Shown here in pieces: positions 38,881 through 52,700 of a stretch of DNA of 64,000 bases (positions are counted from its first letter, which is position 1; each line of letters opens with the position of its first letter). The DNA lies in the NCBI GenBank assembly GCA_036897625.1, contig JAYMTA010000019.1, positions 41,575 through 105,574 of the forward strand, in the 5' to 3' direction. The notes beneath the pieces are model-generated. The model saw only the letters and a list, made by a program, of their open reading frames with translations. It was not told the origin of the DNA and did not search any database. Made by a program: the position numbers and the translations under genes. Origin of the DNA: Pelargonium cotyledonis (taxonomy: Eukaryota > Streptophyta > Magnoliopsida > Geraniales > Geraniaceae).

Positions 38881-40821
38881 TCGTGAGTCGTTTATTTATA
38901 TAACTATAGAGTAAAAGAGTCCTTATTAACAGCGTAAGCATAATTATTATCTAGAGAACTACCTTATCTTTGTGCTAGAATACTTAGGCAATATAGCAAA
39001 TTATGAGGGAGAACCCTTATGCTTTTTAGTATAATAAACTAGGGATTTACCATGGGTAACCTTCTTTTTTAGATACTTTATAATACCTGTAATTACCAAA
39101 CTGGGCTCTGTCTGGAACTACACACCTTATCTTACTAAGGGTAGACACTCATAAAGTGTTTTATCTTATCCTAAGCTTGTATTTATAAGTTGGGGGTAAC
39201 CTTTATTTATAAATCTTATACATAATATAAGAAGGGGTCCTAATATACGATAAAACAAGCATGACTAGGTTTTTATAAGATAACTCTAGTATAGGAATCG
39301 CTTAACATAGAGTAGTTATTAAATAAAAGGAGGCCCTTGTTCGTTCAAGAGAAGCCAAGCCAGGAAATGCGCAGCGGTTTGGAAAGATATAGAATTTCAA
39401 TGACAGAGTGATTAAGAAAATTTGTATCTAGCCAAAGTTCTAAACGGAGTTCCTTTAATACAGAATCTCTATCAGAATTGGTCAAATATGCTTCTATAGG
39501 AATTTAAGAGTAAAGTGCTCTCGATACCCCCTCTAACACATTCTTCAATAAAGTAAGGAACCCCTTATTCTGGTTTATAATCGTCCTTTTTTGAGGCAGG
39601 GTTTTCTTGTTAATAATTCAGGATTATCCTAGTTTGTTTGAGTCAAAGTACTCCTTTTTCTAGGAATAACAGGAATTTTAACTTAAAAACTCACCTATTA
39701 GCAAAAAAATAGGAGCCCCAAAAAGCTTGTGTGCATTTATAGCACAAGCACTCTTCTTAATATACCCGGAGAGCTAGTCTGGGTCATATGAATCGAAATA
39801 AGATATAGAATACTTAGACATGAGCGGGTTCTAAAGGAAAGTTGGGATAGCTGGAGTTTGGGGATTTATCTTAGATCTTAATCTTAACTAAAGAAAAGGA
39901 ATTTAATAAAATTTAACAAGGCATAAGAATTCTTTTACACTTATTTATCTGTATCTTAATAAAGCTTTTTTGGTAGGATCCAAGATAAAAGAGTAGAAAA
40001 AGTATATGAGTTGAATAAACTTACATAGTATATTTTAAAGACCCGCTTAACTTTATTAAAATTTGGAGAAGAACAATTGGCGGGCGGAGTAAATTCGCCC
40101 CCTTTTTGTTAACCTTTTTTCTATATAGGACTTCCTTATACTTACTTACACTTGTTTATATCCCTATTGGAGTATCCAAAAACCAGAATTTTAAAATAAC
40201 TTTCTAACTGACAAATCAGGAATGCCTTTTACTTAGGAGCTTTCGAGGGGAATCCAGTTATGATTTCAGGAGTTTTTCTTATCTGGGAGATTGCACATTA
40301 CATAGTAGAGCTACCACAGCCAAGTAGGTATTGCAGGAATATCAGACCTATAATAAAGAGATATATGATATTATGAGATTGTGGTTCTTCTGTAGCGCAG
40401 GAGTAAGATAGCTTCTTAATTCGAAAAAAGTTGTCACTGGAAAAGATTCCTTTTTTGTATTAGGAAGGAGAACTACAGTACAGTTACCCTTATCTGCCTG
40501 ATGTGGTATGATACGAACTTTTTTGTTAGAGGTACCCCTTGGGGATACTACATATAGTATAAGAAAACCCAATCTGGATAGGACCCTTATATTTTCAAAG
40601 GCCCGTTGAACCCCCGCTTACTGAATACCACTAAAGTTTCGAACTCGGTATATTATTTTTTTTATACTGAAACTCTACGAATTACTACAAGTGAACGCTC
40701 CTTAAATTCAGTCGTAATATTAGTATGTCTTATTATTGCACCAAAATGTACTAGTAAAACGTGAGTTTCTATTTTCAGGATTTCTCCTGTCTCGACTAGA
40801 GTCTATTTCTGAATCTTATCA
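38881..40821. other. AT-rich spacer, no gene seen
   Basis: No ORF with a motif and no RNA gene is seen. The ORF at 40348-40572 (minus, 74 codons) is of chance length. Confidence 0.5.
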
Positions 40822-40888
40822 AGATTACTTTGAACCTGCGTCCTCTGTCTAAAGTGTAACGTGGTTTAACCGAGCTTCAACTGAAAGC
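40822..40888 (-). pseudogene. tRNA-like relic
   Basis: The minus strand contains agctcggttaaacca (D-loop-like), cactttagacag (anticodon-like) and gcaggttcaaagt (T-loop-like) in tRNA order. Stem pairing is poor. The identity is unknown. Confidence 0.3.
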
Positions 40889-43800
40889 AAGTGCTCGGCT
40901 TTACTCAAAAGTTTGACTGTTTTTTCAAGCTTTACAAATGGACGGGATTGAATTCGATTGATCAAGATCTTATTCAAAGCTACTCAAATTAATTACGTGA
41001 ATATGGACTATGAGAGATCTAGAAGTTTTTCTTAGTCAGAGGGGTATCTAATAAATAAAATAGCAGAGGAACGGTATTATAGATTGCAGCCTAGAAATTA
41101 GAATTAAAGGGGTTGAAATCGCTTAGATAGAGAAAGATTTGACTAAAAATTCTACCAAGTTTCGAGTAAGCAGGATTTTAGTCAAAAAGGTACCTATCAA
41201 GGACCCTATTTATTAGATTTTTTTTTTTGAAATCTTGTTTAGAAAAACCAATTCTGAGAAAAAGAGGACCTCAAGACTTAGTAGAAGCAAACTCTAATTA
41301 TTTATACGAATCTCGAACCTATGTTTAGAATCTATAGAAAGTCTTATGCCAGGAAATCTATTTACAGACTAGCGCTACTAGCCCTATTAGAAAAAACGCA
41401 GTACCTAAGATAAAAAGATAAGAGCCCTCTCCAATTTGTAACAGTTTTTATTACTGACCCCTTTGTGGTTTAAACGTTTAAACTGAAGTGCACCATTTAC
41501 ACTGGACAAATATGAATGCGGCTCATGGGACCTCTTTTTAAAGCTGGGGACTAACTTAAGTAGAACAAAGAACTCTTGAAAACCTCGATCAGTAGTTCAA
41601 ATCTGCTCGTATTTGGAAGGGTCAACTAAGAATATTTCATTTTTGGATGATTAGGATGCTTTATGCAAAGAAATCTATAGTAGGAAGCCGAAGAATATAC
41701 TTCTTTTTTGCTTAAATCTCTCTCAAACACAAACAAGTTGGATGGGCTTTTTATAGCACTTATTAAACATAATTTTCAAAACTATGGCTCTAATTTAAGT
41801 ACCTAAACATTCATTCTTTGTACCCATCGAAGAATCACGTGTCAAAAAACCATTAGTATTAAAAATATTACCTAAAAAAAGAAAAGCAAAGACTGAAGGT
41901 TAGGCTTGTGGTTGGGCTAAACCTTTTTTTAACTAAACGAAAGGGAATGCTCATGATGCGGAATTAGGGGGCCTTAGCTCAAAATATCCGTTCGATACTA
42001 ATCTTTTTTATTCTAATATTTACCAAACAAGAGTAATACAGACCTACTTTGGTTATTTAAGGCTAGATATTAGATATCTAAGGGAAAGCTTTGACTAGCC
42101 TAAACAAGGTGGCAGCCACTATATCCTTTGTCTAATTGTTATAGTAATAAAATTACAAGGAGTCTAAACGCTGTTATGTTATAAGTACAACTATTTGAAT
42201 TAATGAACACCTCAGAGTTTAAGGATTTTCTTAGCCTTTGCTGTGCTGTTCTAAAATTCCGTTATGAGAGGACCCCGTTAATTCTTTATTCAAGAGAATC
42301 ATACACGTAAAAATATTGCATTTGTTAAGGAGTTTTGAAAATATAATGTCTTATCTTATTGTATTGCACAAATTTCCTTTTCTAAAGAATAACTAAGAAT
42401 AATCAGGGATATTCGATAAACTGAGTATTGTATTTCTAAAGCAAGTGTATTCTCGGTTTTCTACAAGCTAAATATATTTTCTAAGAATTAAAAAGGGATA
42501 CTTATTAAGTCGAGTCTTTCTAGCTAAAAAGTCTGTTGGAAGCTGGGGTGTTTATATAGGGGGGTTGAGGTAGTTAAGGCAAATAGACATCTATTTTGGT
42601 ATATTTTGATGAGTTGAAATTTAAGGGATTCTTCTAAATGTGTATTAAAAAGACTAAGTGAGGCACCTTTATCTAGCAACGAAACCTTTTCCCGTAGATG
42701 AATAAATGGACCCTTACTGAACTTACTGGTATTTCCCTTAAATAATTCACTCGTAATAGGAGGCAAACTGAAGACGCGACTACTTTAAAACTATAAACTC
42801 TATTGGTTAAATCAAAGCTACCCTCAGATCACATGTGAAGGTTCAGGTCGCAGAGTTCAATTCTAATGCTTTTTGGTTTTGGCTTCTACTTAGTTTCTTT
42901 CCTTGACTTTATAAAAGAAGAAACTAAGGTTCAGTTATATAGCTACTACGAAGCTAGCCATATTCTAATCAATGAGTAGGAATTCTTTTTATACTTAGGT
43001 TAGGAGAAAAAGCTATATGAATCCGTTCTTACAAAAGTCTAGTAATTTGGAGTCACATAATATATTAAATCTGTAGTCAAAAAGTCTAGCTATTAGTATT
43101 AGGAATCTCCCTACTTCTAGTTCTTAATTAGACAGAGAAACCTTAGGAATTTTCTATACTCTTAGACACACCTATCATTAAAGATAGAGTTCCTCTAAAA
43201 TATTAGTTTAAGTTTTGTTCCTTTGAATTCTGTGTTTCTTTTAGGAAGGGCCCTGTAAGATCCAATTTATATAAGGAACCCCCGGCCGACCTATCTTACA
43301 GCCAGCTGCTTGTGCATAAGGTACGAGACATACTTCATTATCTTGCCTGAGTTCGTTGAGTAAAGACTCTCATTAGAACTTCCTAAAGCGCATATTTCTA
43401 TTGGGATTAAGGGACAAGTATTATGGAATCATACGTGAAAGGACTTCTTCCACTATCCCCTAGGACTGAGTTTCGTAAACTCCGTCAGCCTACCACTGCT
43501 CGTAAAAGAGATGAATTATCTGTACTTGACAATTCTAGATATAAGTTTTTCTTTAAAGAGTCTATTTCTGGATTTTTCCTTGTGATTTTGTTCTTTTTTA
43601 ATCATCTTCCTTTAATACCATTAAAAATGGAGTCTTAAATCATACCTAACGAGTATCAATTTGTGTACCCGCTTAGGATCCGAGACTACCCTCAAAGGAG
43701 CGCCCACTGTAATTCCGTGGTAATTCTTATTATATAAGAAGGTTTCCATAGACTTTTTAAATTGTTGAGTGGAGCCCTTCCATTACTTTTTGCAAATCTT

Positions 43801-46800
43801 ATTGTGATTCATAGAAATACCTTGGAAAAACAGAAGTTGGTAAATACGATAACGCAGAGTCAAGAGAGAACAGTTTCACATTAGTTTACTACTTAAGGAG
43901 CCCCCTCCATCTAAAACCCCAAGATACTACAATGGTAGAACACTAAATTTAAAATCAAGCAAATATAGGAATTTCATTACCTAATTGAACTGCAATATAT
44001 AATGTATATAATCAATTAAATTTTAATATTATTATTTAGTTATCTGATCAAGGGAAATCCGGGGGTATTCCAATCCAAGCATTCCTTATGAAGTAAAACG
44101 AAGAAAGTAGTACTCTTTTTAGAATTGGGTTCCTCTTATTACTGAAATTACATTATTTTTAAGATTAGAATTAAAAAACTTTACTAGATTCTCCGGAGAA
44201 ATTCCCAAATTGTGCCCTATTATTAGATTTTATAAACAAGCTTACTTTAAAAAGCAATCTTCATTAAAGGTTAACAGGACTCCCTTTTAGGAAATACTAT
44301 TATAGAACTATTGAAAGCCCTCCTGTTTTAATAAATACAAAGTTTCCGGAAACAGGAATTTAGGACTTCTTACGAAGCTACTCCTTAACTTTAAACTCGA
44401 TTTATACAAAAATGCCCAGATTTGAGTACCCTTTATTAAAAAGAAAAAGACTTCTATTACTCCCTAACAGAAGGATAATACAGTCAATACAATCCTAGCT
44501 ATCAAAACTCAGAATAAAGACCCCCAGGAAGAGCTCCCAACAAATTCAGTACAAATTAGTAATATAATTAATATAACTTCTTTTAACAAGTAAGAATCCT
44601 AGGAAAAGGCTTGCTGTAATGTAAATCAAAGGGAATCTCATGGAAAGAGGGCCCTTTGACATCTAAGTTGTTCCATTTTTGTTTCCTTCTCTCTAGTAGA
44701 TACAGGATAGGAAGTACTTATTGCATGACTTATTCTTATTCCAAAAAAGTTGAGGGCTTTTAAGGTAAAGGCTCAAAAAGCAAGTGGACTTTTTTTTATA
44801 GCTAGTTAATTACTTTAGATTAGGCGTCTCCCTCTTACGGGGGGACCTCTGCCTTGGGTATTCTATATATCCTATATAGTCAAATGCCTTGGATTTCAGA
44901 AGAATCTTTTTTATCGACATCCTATGTTCGTAGACTCGCAATGGCAGTTTTTTCAAAAAGTAGATCAATTAAACCTCCTTAAACTGGTTAGTCTAGCCCT
45001 AATGAAGCTTGTAGCTGTAAAGAAAGTCTCAGTTTATATTATTTATTGGTACGTTTTCACGACTACCTTAAAAAGAGAAAAGTCAGAATAAGTACACAAC
45101 GGTGTTTTTTTATTGATATGGCTTATCGAACCCAGTATTTTGATCTCTTTAATCCGGTTGCTTCGTTGTTACTAGTAAGATGTATTCTTTCTTGTTTTTG
45201 TACTACCCCCCTTTGCCTTCTCATGGGTTCCTACTCCAGAGTAAAGTAAATTCCTATAAACTGAATTGCTAAACTAAAGTCTTAGTATTGTTAACTTCTT
45301 AAAAGTTTCTTGGTTAACTAGGTCCTTTGAAAGGGAAAAGTAATCTTTAATTATTAAAAAGGGAGATCTAGTTTATCAACTAGAGAATTGGTGCAGCTAA
45401 ATTACCTAAAACTAGGAATCTTTTTTGTAAAAAGGGTAAAATAGCCAGTAAATAGACCTCTTTTAATTACCTGGAATTTTCTATACCTTATACTTTTGGC
45501 GTGTTTGTGAGTCTGGCAAGCCCCCTTTAAACAACAGGAATTCTTAGTTTGTTATTCGTCTTTTCTCTATTATATTGTACTCATTTGTAAAGAATGCCTA
45601 AAATCTTGTTTACATCAAGCCCGCATTAAGTTAATCTAATACCAAAGGTTAGTATATGACAAAATAGTTTGATAATTAAAAGTCCCTACGCACCCTTTCG
45701 AAAAACTTGTAGGTACTTATCGGGCCTCATCATTATAGAAAAAGGGGAAGGGTTAGATACAAGTACATAAAGAGTATTCTCTTAATTTTAATAGAACTCT
45801 ATGAGATGGCCAAGCAAAACTGCTAAATGTAAGAATAGTCTTAAGGACACAATATTAGGTCTCAAGGAAACGCAGTGGTGTATCAATCTGAGTTCACGGT
45901 ACTACTAAAAGAATTATCGAGAACAAAGTTTTACCAAAATTTAATGCCCGTATAAAACTATATCTTAAAGAGGAGGTTCTGACTAACCTAGGACAAGGGG
46001 TTATGTGCCAACCCGTGAATAGACTACTGTCTAAATTTGTGTTCACAGCTACAGGAATTCCTTTTGTTTGTTTAGAGTTGGTATAGTAATTATAAGGCTT
46101 TATTTACTAGATACTCTTTCTTAGTACCATTTTTGGGGTATTGGAAGATAAGGCCTCTTTTTATATTGACAAGTAAAGAAGTGATACCAATAAACAAAAA
46201 ACTGTCCTGAAATTCCTTAGGATATTAAAGAGGTACACCTTTTCTTAAACCAACAAAAAGCAACTTAAAGATGCCTGAGGTTACTTGTTCTAGCGCAATT
46301 AGCTATCGATTCTGAAAGTAGTAGCCGATCAAGTACAAGGTTTTAATAGTACTGGTGGGATCCCCTCCTAAGGGCAAGGGTTTTTGAAACGTAAGAATTA
46401 ACTCAAGACATAGTACTACCCTATAAAAGGGCATATAAAAGCTCTCGAAAAAGGCAAATCGATCCTCTTGAGGCCTCTAAATCCCCCTACAGCGGGATAT
46501 TAAGAAGTTTTTATTTACAATTCTAGAAAAGTAAAATTTTAGTTTAGTAAAGAAATCTTGAAAAACTGTATTAAAAAAGAATAGTTGATACTTTGGGGTT
46601 GCTCTTGGGTTTTCATACTAATTTAAGAAGAGTGTGGGTAATGCAAGAGGGTCCTGGGTAGAGGGTACAACGCGGAAATTCCTAGGCATAAAACGGAGGG
46701 TAAAACCGTATCTCTTTTAGAAGGTATTCTTTAGACACATAGCCAATTTCTTATTATTATTTTAATACCCGAAGACGTAGCAAAGGAGCTTCCTAAACAA

Positions 46801-49634
46801 GGTTTTATATATCTAGTTAGGGGTACTAAAGAGATGTTTGTAAGTCTATAAAGTTGTAGGAAGCATATCCATTGTATACACAAGAGGAAGCTCCTTTAGA
46901 ATAGCGAGTTGCCTGGCTTTTTATAAAGAAAGGGGCCTAATTAAGTTTTAAATAGCCACTCTTTGATAGCAAAGAAGTTCGAAAACTATATAAATGTTGG
47001 GAAAGTTTTTAATTTCGTATATCCACTTAGATAAAGCTTGTAGAAAACCACACACTTGAAAGCCCTTTATCTCTTTTCACCCACGCCCAGGTAAAAGAGT
47101 ATACTTAAACTCTATATTATAATATTGTCCGGTTTTACTCTCATTTATGTCAATTGATAAGTCTCAGCGAGGTACTCTATACTAAAGCTTCTTTTATATG
47201 TAACCAAAACAAGTATCTCACAGCCTAGAAGAATACAACAAAATTGCACTAAACAGGTGAATTTTATTAAATAACTGACAGTATGGGGAACCCTGTACAT
47301 GCTTTTCTTAAGGAAGCAAAACTAAACTGAGTTTTTTTCTAGGCAAGAACTCCTTGTAATTGTACTGGCTCTTGGTATTCAAAATACGGAACAGAGTAGT
47401 ACAAGTAATACAAATGACAAGTACAGCTATTATTAAGACAGGGAACTACTAATTCAGACAGCACAGGTATCAAACAAGTAGTACAGTTACCCTATGTAAT
47501 ACAACTAACCTCAAAGAATCCTAATAAGAGTAATAAGGGTACTAAGACTATAAGACTCAGTTATACTGTATATTATTGGGCTTAGGAGTTCTTAGTTGCT
47601 TTTCGGTATACTTATTTTATCAGGGTTTATTAGTATTTTACTACGCCTGTTCAAGGTTTATCTTAAGAATCACAAGTTAGATTATTCCTGAATTAACAAC
47701 AAATAGAACCTTATATTTTTATGACAGTAGCAGCCTGCAAAAAGGGTAACCTAGCCTCATAGGTTTGTTCTTCGTATTCTTATTAAAGCAATCTTAGTAA
47801 TAAAATAAGCATTTCACTTTATAAGACACGGAACAGACTATCCTGTATATAGTTTTGACACCACTTCTTTATTTGCTTTCATACCTTTCTTATAACCTTC
47901 ATACCTGTAGCTTTATACTCATCTTATGAGCCTTCTAGTAGCTGGTATTCCTCTTATTGGTGTAGCCCTACGTAGCCCGGTACTTATTGTAGCTACTGTA
48001 TCTAGAGTTTTGTTTTATAGTATTCTTATAGCTTATAAATAGTTGTATTTATGTGGTTAATTTGTGTGTGACTGTGACTTTGATCGAATTTACTGAAACT
48101 TCAAGGAGCCTTTGACTTTGTACTGTTTCCGGAAAAATCACTTATATATAAGCTAGTCTAGGACTTACGTTTAATCAAAAATAGAGTTTGAACCTCTCCG
48201 TATAAAGGGAAAATTGCATTAATAAATACTTAAATACGGGACTCCAACCGGCATCCGGACAAGGTATACTGTCTTTATGCCTACTCCTTTTTACGCGTTT
48301 AAGCTTTTTCAAAACAGAAATTAGGAACTCATAGATATGTTTTATCTGGTACCGAATAGACATTCTTTTATAAATATAGTTTATAAAACTTTTAAAACTT
48401 AAGAAACTGCATTCCTTTTAAAAGCTATGCTTGAATTTCTAAGGGAAACCTCTCCAAGAGACATCGCCAATTTTACTAGAGATATTGTTTGTTTACAAAG
48501 CTCTTTACTAAGGTTAAATTCCTACAATATAAAGAAGCTACTGAGATTGCTAAAGAAATAGGTACCCCTTTATTCAGACTCCTTTTATGGAGCTCTTATC
48601 TTCAGTCTTTGTCCAAAAACGGAAATAGAAACGTTTCCTATGTTTACAAATCCAAATCTTAGTAGAGTACTAATTTAGGGTACTAATTTATATCTATATT
48701 CACATATAAACCTTATTGAGTAGTTAGTTTTTCTTCCTGATATATGCTCTGCTCTCCGTCTATCCTTGGATATTTTATGATTTTTCTACTACTTTTGACC
48801 GCCCGCGTGGGTTCTCAAAAGAGGAGAGGCCAATTGAACTAGGTGCATTATTTCCTACCCTTAACTTAACCCCAGGCAAATCGTAAGCTTATACTAATTC
48901 AGTACTAAAAAAGGGATAATTAACATCAAATCAGAGATTAATGTAATACCCACAAGTCGTAAAAAAGACTAATCTAGAAATCCAAGACAAGGACCCTAAT
49001 AAAGCTAATAATTCAGAACTTAGCAAATGGTTACCTCGGAGGGCCTCTGCCTATTTATGAAGTTTTACTATTATTAATTTTACAAGATATGGAGCTTCTT
49101 GAAAGAGCTTCTTGAAAGATAGAAAGAGATTACTATTAGACTACCCTTGTTAGGCGCGCTTGGGTAGGAAAAGTTTTATAGTTCTAGTAAGCAGCACCGC
49201 ATATTTTTTTCTATTCTAGTTATATACTAGCTTTCCTGAGTAGTTGTATAGTGATTAGAATCCAGAGTTTTTTAATTCACCTAATTATGGAGTACAAAAA
49301 AGAGTGCTTTTTAGGAAAGTATATAAAAGTTGCTAGAATCCTGCCTTTATTCCAGCTTGTTATCTTGAAAACGCGGGTTATCTAGGAAATTTTAATTAAA
49401 ACGTGGGCCGTGTTCCAAATTTATCTTACATGGGAGTGCTAGCCTATATCAAAAAAGAAGCTCTAGTAAACCCTTTTCTTATTACTGGGCTAGCGAAATT
49501 TTTAAGCCCTTTTCCCGGAGTTTCCTTTGTACTATTAAGGGAGTGCTCTGAAAGCTTAATTTAGCAGCAAGCTCTTGGTGAATCACTTAAATATAATCAA
49601 TAGAGTTGTATAGAATACAGAACTATGAAAAAGC
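40889..49634. other. AT-rich spacer, no gene seen
   Basis: No coding region is supported. ORFs of 67-80 codons (42524-42766, 43423-43638, 45046-45249) lack motifs. A very weak tRNA-like D-arm word (aatggtagaac) lies near 43931. Family A material is at 47870-48010. Small tandem duplications lie at 48667-48690 and 49092-49117. Isolated T-loop-like words occur near 41312 and 48188. Confidence 0.45.
47870..48010. repeat. Family A repeat cluster (pyrimidine-rich)
   Basis: Repeated words are tttcatacctttcttataac, cttcatacctgtagctttat, catcttatgagcc and tacttattgtagctactg. They match the 1.96-2.09 kb cluster in wording and orientation. Units are about 30 bp and diverged. Confidence 0.5.
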
Positions 49635-49700
49635 CCTCAGATAGCTCAGTTGGTAGAACGTTGATTTTGAAGCTAGCGACCGCGGGTTAAAGCGTGCTCA
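49635..49700 (+). pseudogene. tRNA-like relic with conserved D-arm
   Basis: Tagctcagttggtagaac is a canonical D-arm, apart from GAAC in place of GAGC, and starts two bases after a possible acceptor strand (cctcaga, 49635-49641). A following ttgattttgaag would give an anticodon loop, but its stem does not pair. Gcgggttaaagcg is a degenerate T-arm. The 3' acceptor is not found. This is the clearest plus-strand relic. Confidence 0.45.
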
Positions 49701-52700
49701 TTATTGGTATTTTATCAAGAGTTTTGAAGTTAGTCTTAAAGAGGTAATTTCTATAAGTTCTAAACTCTGATTTCAGTTTAAAGCGATAAAAAGTTAGATT
49801 AAGGGGGGCCTAGAGTTTCCTTGAAAATGGTGTCTATTTGGATTGTGAAATATGGAAAACTTAGTATATAAGATAAGAACTCTAGTAGACTTGCAAAGAA
49901 ATGCGCTACACTTAATTAGTGAACCTTGCTTTTCTAGAAGAAAAGAACTCAAACTTAAACTCTATATGAGTCTTGTACCTGTTGACTAGAGTATCCTGGG
50001 TAGGTTTATATATCCTACAAACTTGATCATACTAATTCCTTAACAGATGAGAGGCCCTTTCCTCTACGGGGTGTCTTATCAAATCAAATCAAAGTTATTC
50101 TCCTTATTCAATTTTTAGTTATGTTATGAAGCATTCTATTACCTGGGGGCAGAGAAAATTCCTTTGGAAGGGGGCTCAGACAAAGAGCAACCGGTGGGGT
50201 AAACATGCACCAACAACTGCGCGGGATTCCTAATACGGATTTTTATAAGTAATTGCTCTTATTTAATAAGCCCTCATGCATGAGCTAGGTAACACGCATA
50301 GACTTCAATCTGCTAACAAATTCGTAAACTTAATTGTCGAAATTCAACTAAAGGAATCCGAGCTGCTTATGGATAAAGGCTTACTTATCTTTCATCTAAT
50401 TGCTATTACCAGTCCCTTATTAGAGTTTGAACCTTAAAAGCTCATGCATAAGAAGTTAAAAAGGTAAACCCTGAAATTTCCGAAATAAGTTTCCTTAAAT
50501 TTGTCCCTTAGTAGTCAAAGAGAAGATCTATGAGGATAAGGCGCTCCTGAAGGACCCCAGTTACCGTAGATAGTATACTCCTTTCAAACTCCTAGCACTG
50601 TAAAGACTATAAGGAAAAAGGTACCCAAGTAAACCTAAGAACTGGATTGTTAAGTAAACAGCTTCATAAAACAGGATAGCTTTTTTTAAGAGCTCTGCGC
50701 GTGAGTCGCACATCATTGCACGTTGCTTTTCTAGGGAATATAAAAGCAGGGTATAGCTAATGAATCTCAGTATAGAAGTGAGCCTATATACTGGTAAAGA
50801 GTTCCCCACATTTATTTTAATAGTACTCCTAACGTGTTTCAGTGGTTAACGTATTTCCCTTTCATATGTATGCGAGTCCTTAGTTCAAGGTATGCTCTAT
50901 TTCTGCTAGTATTAGTACTCCAAAGAGCTCCTCTATGTAGATTAAAGATAGGCATAGGAGTCCCCCTTTGCTACGATAAGGTTCCGAACTAAGATTCACG
51001 CATTAGGGTTTGTAGTTTAGTTTTCGACTCTTCACACGGAATACAAAAATTCAATTAAACTTAGGATACATTATTGCAGGGGGCTTCTCACATTATTTAT
51101 AAAGGGAATTTAACAAAAGTATGCTTTTGAGTTTTTAATTCTGAAATTACTTCTCGAAATTCTTTGGGGACTCCTTTCTTTTACACCAAATTTTGGCATC
51201 TAGAAGAGGTTTATAAGGGCTCTCATTTGTGGTAATAAAAGGAGACTTTTACGTAGCAGTAAATAAGGGGTCTAGCTCAAAAATCCCATTAAAAGGGTGC
51301 GGGGGGTCTAAAAGGGTTCTCTTCACCTTCAAAACTAAGAATCCTGTTATACTGAGTTTTCAATTGTTAACTAATTAGTATCTCTCAAGATTCTCTACTG
51401 GGCACTAAAAAACTGGGGTAACCCCGAGGTCCATCCGTAAGATTTGGCTTTGACTCCAGCCCCTATAGGTTCTAGAGGCTCCCCTTGTCTAAAGACCCCA
51501 GAACAAGAATTAAAAGACCCTCCTTTGTGGTATCCTTGTTTAATGCATCGAAAGCTAAAAGTCCTCAGTAGGTTATACTATAAGTTCATCTTATTTCGAC
51601 TACGTACCTACTATTACCAGTACCAGTAAAAGCATACCCCGAGATCTTTACCTCTTTACTAACAACTAAAGATAAAAACCATATGCTGATGATGAGAGAC
51701 AGGGGCCCATATCTTATGTGTATGTAGTATAAACTAGGAATTCCTCTTATTTGAAAGCGCATTAAATAGTAAACAAATTTGGCATTTTAAGTTCATTATT
51801 TTGGGATTGTAGTTTAATCATCGGTTAGATCTTTTACTTAATCCTTGATTTTTTATTAGCTAAATAGGTTACTTTCTCAAGGGTTTGCCTCAATTGCTAT
51901 CCAAAAAAAGAGTAATACTTCAAAGAATCACCTGTTTTTGTGCTGTACTACTGCTTAGGAATTCAGCTGGCTTTTCTTCTTTGAATTAAGGGCTTCAAGT
52001 TTTACTAAATAGATAAAATAGAGACCAGGGTACTATTTAATAGGGGAATCTCCTTATATGACTCTTTTAAGATAAGTAAGTCTTCTCTTCTAGCTGGTTC
52101 TCCCGACTTTCAATGATTATTTGGCTTTTTTTATAGAGTTATTAGACTGACTTAGTTTATCAAGAAAACTTATACTTAAACAAGAGGTAAAACTAGGGGG
52201 GCATTACCTAATTGTAAGATTTTGAATTCCTATATTAACAATAAAAACAACTGAAAAAAATAAGTAGCACTAGGATAAACTTTAACTATATTTTAGAATT
52301 CTAGTAGAGGGCTTTAAGTTTATTGAGAGGGTCACCCTTAGAGGTTAGGTTGTATATTGTATACGTATTCTAAATTATCAGATTCTAAGCCCTTACTTTA
52401 TGAAATCTTTACAAAGCAAGGACTTTACTATTAATTTAAAGCATATACCCAAAGGAAGCCCTTGAAAATTAGATTCTAATCATTGAGTAATTTAAATAGG
52501 CACAAGGGGAGTTCCCGCTTTTACAGGTCTTGTAGAGAAAGCTGCTTTAGCTAAATACCAGTTTGCAGATTGGTGGGCATATCTTTCTCTCGTATCTTGT
52601 ATATCTATAACATGGATTCCTAATTATAAAAAAGGGAGTCATTTTAATCGGATAAATAACTAGGAGAGACGCGGCTGTCTACAGCAAAGAACAAGATTAT

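Noticed and set aside
43423-43638. 71-codon ORF with a hydrophobic C-terminal stretch
   Set aside because: A possible membrane segment in AT-rich DNA is not evidence of a gene; no family was recognised.
43922-43975. Possible tRNA: aatggtagaac followed by a ctaaatttaaaatc anticodon-like arm
   Set aside because: Only the D-loop word matches; no T-arm or acceptor could be found.
48230-48260. Ggactccaaccggcatccgg, like a tRNA 3' end complement
   Set aside because: The T-loop core is not standard and no other tRNA part is at the right distance.
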